A DNA stretch of 10,990 bases from Clostridiales bacterium. GTDB taxonomy: Bacteria > Bacillota > Clostridia > Saccharofermentanales > Saccharofermentanaceae. Positions 6,814 to 10,990 of the stretch are shown piece by piece. The position numbers and the translations under genes are program-made. The notes under the pieces were generated by a model. The model worked only from the letters and a program-made list of their open reading frames with translations, did not search any database and had not been told where the DNA came from. The DNA lies in contig JAFGGR010000141.1 in assembly GCA_016930475.1 (NCBI GenBank), positions 1-10,990 on the forward strand. The letters run 5' to 3'. Each line of letters begins with the position of its first letter. The stretch's first letter is position 1.

Positions 6814-8379
6814 TCACATCAGGGGAGAGAACATGCGTAGGATGTAACCGACCGAATTCCGGAGAAAGCCCGCGTCCCGGATCTCCGGAATCGTAACGCG
6901 ACTGCTTTTCGCGATCGCGTCCTCGATATCCCGGTGTACCCGGTCGACCTCTTTGTTTCCGTAAAACCACACCCCGTCTTCATATTGAATATAGAAACTT
7001 CGGTTGTCGAGGTTGATCGAACTGACAATCGCGTGCGTATCATCGACCGCGATCATTTTCGCGTGCATCATGCCCGGTGAAAACCGGTACACCTCAACGC
7101 CGGCTTCCATCAATTCCAGAAAGAAACTGCGCGTCACCTCAAAAACATACCAGTGGTCGAGTTTACACGGCACGAGCAGTGCGACACGGACGCCGCTTTT
7201 GGCGACGCGACAGATCGTGTGTACGAATTCCTGCGAGACCGCCAGATAGGGAGTCGCAATCAACAAGGAGGTATGGGCGGTCTCGATCATTCTCATGATC
7301 GTGCCCTCTGCCGGATTCTTGGGATTGTTGAACGGGCCGTCATAAAAAACATGGCAAAAACCCTTTGCTTTGGGACATGCCGTCGGACGAAACTTCGTGT
7401 AGGAGTCGCTCAGCGTCTTGGCCGTCAGATCCCACATGCAGAGGAAAGTGACCGTCATTCCGTAAACACCGCGACCGAAGAGTTTGATCCCGGTATCCTT
7501 CCAGTAACCCAGCGGGGAGGAGTAGTTTGCGTATTCGTCGGCCAGGTTGATCCCTCCGGTATAGCCGGTGTCGGAGTCGATAATGATGTATTTCTGATGA
7601 TTGCGGTAATTGAGGTAAAGATTGTTCAAATACCGGTGTGTCGGATTAAAAAGCAACACGCGGATCCCCTCGTCGCGCAGAGAGTGAACCATTGCGTCGG
7701 ATACGCTGAACATCGTGCCCGCGTCATCGATCAGGATCCGGACATCCAGGCCTTCCGCCGCTTTTCGAGAGAGGATCTCGTGAAAACGGCTCCATAGCCG
7801 ACCCTCGCGAAGAATGAAAAAAGACAGGAAAATACTCTTCCTTGCCGTGGCAAGCTCCCGCAGACAATTCTCGAAAAGCTCCTCGCCGCTTCCGAAATAG
7901 GTCATTTCCGTGTTCGCGAAAACCGGGAAGCCTTGATGGGTCAGATAATCGGAGACCAATCGGACATGTTCGTTTCCCGAGCGTTCCGGGGAGCGCTCGG
8001 CGCTCTTTTGATCCTCTTCCGACTCGAATTCGATAAGCGCGCGGGCCGCCGCGTCATGGGACGCGGATTCGACGCCTTCCTTAGCGCGTCTCGGAAAGCC
8101 CCACATCAGGTAAAGAAGGATGCCGAAAGCCGGAAACAGGACGATCAACAGGACCCAAAAAAATCGTGTGGAAGGATTGTCGTGCCAAGAGTAAACGTAG
8201 ATACAAACGATCAAGCCGATGCCGTAGAGAATGGTCATGACCAGCGAAGAAAGACTTTGCAGAAACAGCGAGATGAAGCCGATCAACAGCAGTTGCAGAA
8301 GGAGGAATATCCCCAGTATGATCAAATGCGTAGTCGCATTGAAAAACAGATTTCGCGAAACGGGTCGTTTACGGGACAT
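6814..8379 (-). CDS. cls: Cardiolipin synthase (phospholipase D family, two HKD motifs)
   Basis: A 521-residue membrane enzyme that joins two phosphatidylglycerol molecules into cardiolipin and glycerol. Two or three hydrophobic segments occupy about residues 18-40, 46-63 and 72-93, the last in the typical cardiolipin synthase context (FFWVLLIVLFPAFGILLYLMWG region). Both phospholipase D motifs are intact: H261-K263-D268 followed by GG (275-276), and H439-K441-D446 followed by SSINLDNRS. An acidic, probably flexible linker (about 100-138) lies between the membrane part and the first catalytic half and makes the protein slightly longer than many family members. AAGGAG (8385-8390) lies five bases before the ATG, fixing the start. 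The gene is transcribed alone, convergent with the helicase and divergent from the nuclease gene. It would compete with the LtaS-like enzyme for phosphatidylglycerol. Confidence 0.95.
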   Translation of the reverse strand: MSRKRPVSRNLFFNATTHLIILGIFLLLQLLLIGFISLFLQSLSSLVMTILYGIGLIVCIYVYSWHDNPSTRFFWVLLIVLFPAFGILLYLMWGFPRRAKEGVESASHDAAARALIEFESEEDQKSAERSPERSGNEHVRLVSDYLTHQGFPVFANTEMTYFGSGEELFENCLRELATARKSIFLSFFILREGRLWSRFHEILSRKAAEGLDVRILIDDAGTMFSVSDAMVHSLRDEGIRVLLFNPTHRYLNNLYLNYRNHQKYIIIDSDTGYTGGINLADEYANYSSPLGYWKDTGIKLFGRGVYGMTVTFLCMWDLTAKTLSDSYTKFRPTACPKAKGFCHVFYDGPFNNPKNPAEGTIMRMIETAHTSLLIATPYLAVSQEFVHTICRVAKSGVRVALLVPCKLDHWYVFEVTRSFFLELMEAGVEVYRFSPGMMHAKMIAVDDTHAIVSSINLDNRSFYIQYEDGVWFYGNKEVDRVHRDIEDAIAKSSRVTIPEIRDAGFLRNSVGYILRMFSPLM

Positions 8380-8433
8380 ACGGACTCCTTCAAAAGCGGT
8401 ACAATGAATATGTATATGTGTTTCTTGACAGTC

Positions 8434-8463
8434 AGTTTACATCCTTTGCGCCGGGATAATCAA
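8434..8463 (-). promoter_or_regulatory. Weak candidate promoter for cls
   Basis: On the minus strand TTGATT (8463-8458) is followed after 18 bases by TAAACT (8439-8434), each matching four of six consensus positions. Transcription would begin near 8427, about 47 bases before the cls ATG. The match is weak and other AT-rich choices exist closer to the gene. Confidence 0.28.
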
Positions 8464-8471
8464 TAGCATCG

Positions 8472-8500
8472 TTGAGCGGACATTCGCGGAATGCTAGAAT
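8472..8500 (+). promoter_or_regulatory. Sigma-A-like promoter for the nuclease/ATPase pair
   Basis: TTGAGC (8472-8477), a 17-base spacer, and an extended -10 (TG at 8492-8493, TAGAAT at 8495-8500). Transcription would start near 8507, after the in-frame ATGs at 8472 and 8502, so translation must begin at 8544. The nine-base TGCTAGAAT box is the same as in the moxR promoter. Confidence 0.6.
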
Positions 8501-8535
8501 GAAGAGAAAGAAGCAAGAGGCCGGATCGGCCTCCC

Positions 8536-8540
8536 GGAGG
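8536..8540 (+). promoter_or_regulatory. Ribosome binding site deciding the nuclease start
   Basis: GGAGG lies three bases before ATG 8544. The spacing is a little short, but the site is the only good one in the region, and translation from 8544 places the first phosphoesterase motif at residues 11-17, as expected for the family. Confidence 0.55.
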
Positions 8541-8543
8541 ATC

Positions 8544-9725
8544 ATGGCAACACATAAAATTCGCATCATTCATGCCGCGGACCTGCACCTGGGGTCGCCC
8601 TTTTCCGCGCTTCCGGCGGCGCGGGCTTCGGTGCGCCGCGACGAGCAGGAGCGCACTTTTTACGATATGGTCCGTCTGTGCCGCGAGCGCAAGACTCAGA
8701 TCCTCCTGATCGCGGGGGACCTTTTGGATGCCGTGCGTGTTTCGCCGGAACAGAAGAGGAATCTTGTGCGGGCTTTCGGAGAGATCCCGGAAACGCGGAT
8801 CTTCATCTCGCCCGGAAATCACGACCCTTATTTTCGGATGTGTCCGTACGAGACGGAGGAGTGGCCGCCGAACGTTCATATTTTCAAAGGCGCTCTCGAA
8901 CCGATCGTTTGTAAGGAAATCAATACGGTCGTATGGGGTGCCGCTTTTCGCGCGACAAGACAGACGTCGACGCTTTGCCCGAACGGTTTTCACATCTCTT
9001 CCGTCGAGGGAGCGGAGCCCGACTCGATCCATCTGATCGTCCTCCACGGCGATCTGGTCGCCGGAAAGAAAGGGGAATCCGCCTACAATCCGATTCAGAC
9101 ATCCTGGATCGAGGGAAGCGGCGCGGACTATATCGCGCTCGGACATGTTCATGATCAGACGTCTGTTCTGCGGGCAGGGCGGACATTCTATGCCTATTCC
9201 GGCTGTCCGGAAGCGCGCGGCTATGATGAAGCAGGGCCTCGGGGCGTATTTGCGGGGACGATCGCGAAAGGGCGGGCGGATCTCGATTATATCTACATCA
9301 ATAAGCGAAACTTCTACACGCTCAACGTTCCCGTTGATGATTGCGGCACGCAGACGGAGCTCGCGACGGCCGTTCAGCGTTACCTTCGCGAAAAGTACCC
9401 GGACGAGTTCGAGGGAAGCGCTTTTCGCGTTACACTGACCGGAGCGTTGCCGCCCGATTTCACGCCGGACACGGTCGCATTGAGGACGAGCTTGCGAGAG
9501 CTTTGCTTCGATGCCCGCGTCTATGACAAGACGACGGCGAGTGTCGACCCGGAAATGCTTCGCAAGGAGACTTCGATCCGCGGCGTTTTTACGGATATCC
9601 TGTGGAAGCGGAGGGAGGCGGCCGAAGCCGCGGGAGACGCCGCTTCGGTCGAAAGGCTCGATCTTGCGCTGAAACTGGGCTTGGCCTCCTTTGAAAGAGA
9701 GGTGCGATACCGTGAAGATTCATAG
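8544..9725 (+). CDS. YhaO/SbcD-like metallophosphoesterase (DNA repair exonuclease family)
   Basis: A 393-residue calcineurin-like phosphoesterase. All five metal-binding motifs are visible: D13-x-H15 in AADLHLG, GDLLD (D59), GNHD (91-94), H168 in LHGD, and GHVH (H201, H203). The remaining C-terminal 190 residues would form the capping and ATPase-binding part seen in SbcD/Mre11 proteins. Relatives are manganese-dependent nucleases that process DNA ends with an SbcC/Rad50-like partner. The gene next door encodes such an ATPase, and the two reading frames overlap by 14 bases, indicating coupled translation and a complex. The length and the pairing resemble Bacillus YhaO-YhaN more than classical SbcD-SbcC. 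The frame is open upstream to 8472, but promoter position and motif alignment support the start at 8544. Confidence 0.9.
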   Translation: MATHKIRIIHAADLHLGSPFSALPAARASVRRDEQERTFYDMVRLCRERKTQILLIAGDLLDAVRVSPEQKRNLVRAFGEIPETRIFISPGNHDPYFRMCPYETEEWPPNVHIFKGALEPIVCKEINTVVWGAAFRATRQTSTLCPNGFHISSVEGAEPDSIHLIVLHGDLVAGKKGESAYNPIQTSWIEGSGADYIALGHVHDQTSVLRAGRTFYAYSGCPEARGYDEAGPRGVFAGTIAKGRADLDYIYINKRNFYTLNVPVDDCGTQTELATAVQRYLREKYPDEFEGSAFRVTLTGALPPDFTPDTVALRTSLRELCFDARVYDKTTASVDPEMLRKETSIRGVFTDILWKRREAAEAAGDAASVERLDLALKLGLASFEREVRYREDS

Positions 9726-10990
9726 CATTCGCATCGACGGGTTCGGAAAACTCGGGGACTATACGGCGGACTTTTCGGACGGGATCCATTGCGTCCGGAG
9801 GGAGAACGAATTCGGAAAAAGCACCATTCTCGCGTTTATCCGCGCGATGTTTTACGGGTTTCCCAAGAGGGCCAATAAGGCCAGAGATGTCCGCAATTTC
9901 AGCCGCGGCAAGTATTCGCCGTGGAAGGCCGGAGGCTACGGAGGGACGCTGACCTTGTCGCACAAGGGTCGTACGTATCGGATCGAGCGGCGCTTTTCGG
10001 GCAGTCGGTCAGAAGATCGGGTCGTCCTTCGGGATGAGCGGACCGGGGCCGCGGAGGACATGGGAGATCAAGAGATCGGCGAGTATCTCTTCGGACTCGG
10101 CGAAGCGGAGTTTGTAAATACATTTTTTGTCGGACAGTTGGAAATAAGGCTCAACGAGGAAGGGCGAGAGACAAAGACCGTAGCGGACCGTCTCGCGAAC
10201 CTTGCGGCGGACGGAAGTGAATTCTATTCGTTCGATAAGGCCGACAAGAATCTGAAAGAGGCGGTCACCGATCTGCTGGCCGCGCGAGGCGGCGGATTGA
10301 TCCGCGGCCTGGAAAAGGAGCAGGAAGAATTGGCGCAGAGACTGCGCGACTCGGAAGACGATTTTCTTCGGATCGAAGAAATCGTCGGACAGATGGATGA
10401 GAAGACCAAAGAAGCGGATCAGCTCGATAAGGACGAGTTGTTCCCTCTTTCTAAGAAAAGAGCGGATCAAACGGCTGATGTTGACCGAAGACGAAAAGTC
10501 TTGTCGGATCTGGAATCCGACCGGATACGTGCCACTGAGCGAACCCGGGCCTTGCAGGAAATGATCCGGAAACAGCTCGAATATGAGCGAAGCGAAAAGG
10601 AGCGACGCGAAAAACGTGCCGCGCGGATCCGAAATCTGCAACAGGAAGCGGCGGAACTCGATCGTAATCGCGACGAGCGAACGGCGGAGTGGATCCGCAT
10701 CCGGAATGAAACGGAAGAATGGACAGCCGGATACGAAGCAAAGATCCCCGAGCTTCAAGAAACACACCGGACAGCGGTTGAGGAAGTCGTTCGGGTCCGG
10801 GAAGAAGCAGATCGATTGGAAGAAGAAGGTGCGCGTTTCTCCGGGGAAGCGATCGAAGCGGATGCCGCCCGTTTTCGACAAAGCATACGTATTCCGATCC
10901 TTATCACCCTCGTTTTATTTGCTGTTGCCGTCATCGGACCGATCTTTGCGGCGGTATTTCGGACGCCTGTGTTGAACCTTCTGTCGATCG
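9712..10990 (+). CDS. YhaN/SbcC-like coiled-coil ATPase (partial, runs off window)
   Basis: Starts at GTG 9712, seven bases after an AGAGAGGTG ribosome binding site, and remains open for 426 codons to the window edge. The N-terminus is that of an SMC/Rad50-type ATPase: a KIHSIRIDGFGKL opening, then a P-loop ENEFGKST (31-38, K36) followed by ILAFIRAMFYGF. The first Gly of the classical GxxxxGK pattern is Arg30. A GQLEI segment (Q-loop region) follows near residue 143. From about 200 to 390 the sequence is rich in Glu, Lys, Arg and Gln, as expected of a coiled coil. A hydrophobic stretch at about 394-416 looks like a membrane segment. The Walker B and signature motifs would lie in the missing C-terminal half. 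It probably forms an ATP-regulated nuclease complex with the overlapping phosphoesterase upstream. The family assignment is firm, while the precise role (DNA-end repair or another process) is inferred. Confidence 0.87.
   Translation, partial: MKIHSIRIDGFGKLGDYTADFSDGIHCVRRENEFGKSTILAFIRAMFYGFPKRANKARDVRNFSRGKYSPWKAGGYGGTLTLSHKGRTYRIERRFSGSRSEDRVVLRDERTGAAEDMGDQEIGEYLFGLGEAEFVNTFFVGQLEIRLNEEGRETKTVADRLANLAADGSEFYSFDKADKNLKEAVTDLLAARGGGLIRGLEKEQEELAQRLRDSEDDFLRIEEIVGQMDEKTKEADQLDKDELFPLSKKRADQTADVDRRRKVLSDLESDRIRATERTRALQEMIRKQLEYERSEKERREKRAARIRNLQQEAAELDRNRDERTAEWIRIRNETEEWTAGYEAKIPELQETHRTAVEEVVRVREEADRLEEEGARFSGEAIEADAARFRQSIRIPILITLVLFAVAVIGPIFAAVFRTPVLNLLSI

Noticed and set aside
7153..7797. 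214-codon plus-strand frame opposite cls
   Set aside because: It is antisense to a cardiolipin synthase with both HKD motifs intact. No domain is recognisable in its product.
8425..8460. Perfect TTGACA (8425-8430) with GATAAT (8455-8460) as a plus-strand promoter
   Set aside because: The spacer is 24 bases, too long for a sigma-A promoter, and no good -10 is found at 16-18 bases. TTGAGC-17-TAGAAT just downstream is better.
8460..9152. 230-codon minus-strand frame opposite the nuclease gene
   Set aside because: It is antisense to all five phosphoesterase motifs. Its composition is Arg-rich and unlike a real protein, and it crosses the nuclease promoter.
10009..10881. 290-codon minus-strand frame opposite the YhaN-like ATPase
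   Set aside because: Its Phe/Leu/Ser/Arg-rich product is the mirror of the Glu/Lys/Arg-rich coiled coil. The plus-strand frame has a proper start, P-loop and family pattern.
1..10990. CRISPR arrays, tRNA genes, riboswitches, insertion sequences or defence genes
   Set aside because: I saw no regularly spaced repeats, no transposase or terminal repeats, no tRNA-like cloverleaf and no defence-gene motifs. The YhaO/YhaN-like pair is better explained as a DNA-repair-type module than as a defence system.

Overview
The window looks like chromosomal DNA from a Gram-positive, Firmicutes-type bacterium, most likely an uncultured clostridium. This is an inference from several signs: an LTA-synthase-family sulfatase, a Firmicutes-style cardiolipin synthase, a YhaO/YhaN-type nuclease-ATPase pair, AGGAG-type ribosome binding sites, sigma-A-like promoters, and a mid-range GC content judged by eye. 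No rRNA, tRNA, CRISPR array, insertion sequence or phage gene was seen. Gene density is high and no gene-free stretch exceeds about 170 bases.

Layout. (1) Bases 1-2923, minus strand: a tightly overlapping three-gene operon, MoxR-type AAA+ ATPase, then DUF58 protein, then a polytopic membrane protein cut by the window edge (probably a transglutaminase-like protein). The junctions are TAATG and ATGA. (2) Bases 2924-3081: a divergent promoter region with one promoter per direction and a spaced inverted repeat on the minus-strand promoter. (3) Bases 3082-6756, plus strand: an LTA-synthase-family membrane sulfatase with an unusual extracytoplasmic N-terminal domain, then a minimal DEAD-box RNA helicase, ending at a hairpin terminator. 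(4) Bases 6814-8379, minus strand: a two-HKD cardiolipin synthase convergent with the helicase. (5) Bases 8380-8543: a second divergent intergenic region. (6) Bases 8544-10990, plus strand: a calcineurin-like nuclease (YhaO/SbcD-like) overlapping by 14 bases a large SbcC/YhaN-like coiled-coil ATPase that runs off the window.

How the genes may work together. The LtaS-like protein and the cardiolipin synthase are both expected to act on phosphatidylglycerol at the membrane, and the MoxR/DUF58/membrane-protein set is a common envelope-associated cluster, so the first 8.4 kb has a cell-envelope theme. The YhaO/YhaN pair is a separate DNA-repair-type module. Its ATPase has a hydrophobic segment in the coiled-coil region, which suggests membrane attachment.

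I did not find a convincing undescribed system. The points most worth a second look are the N-terminal domain of the LtaS-like protein, the inverted repeat at the divergent promoters, the non-canonical P-loop and membrane segment of the YhaN-like ATPase, and three genes whose promoters argue for starts later than the longest reading frame.
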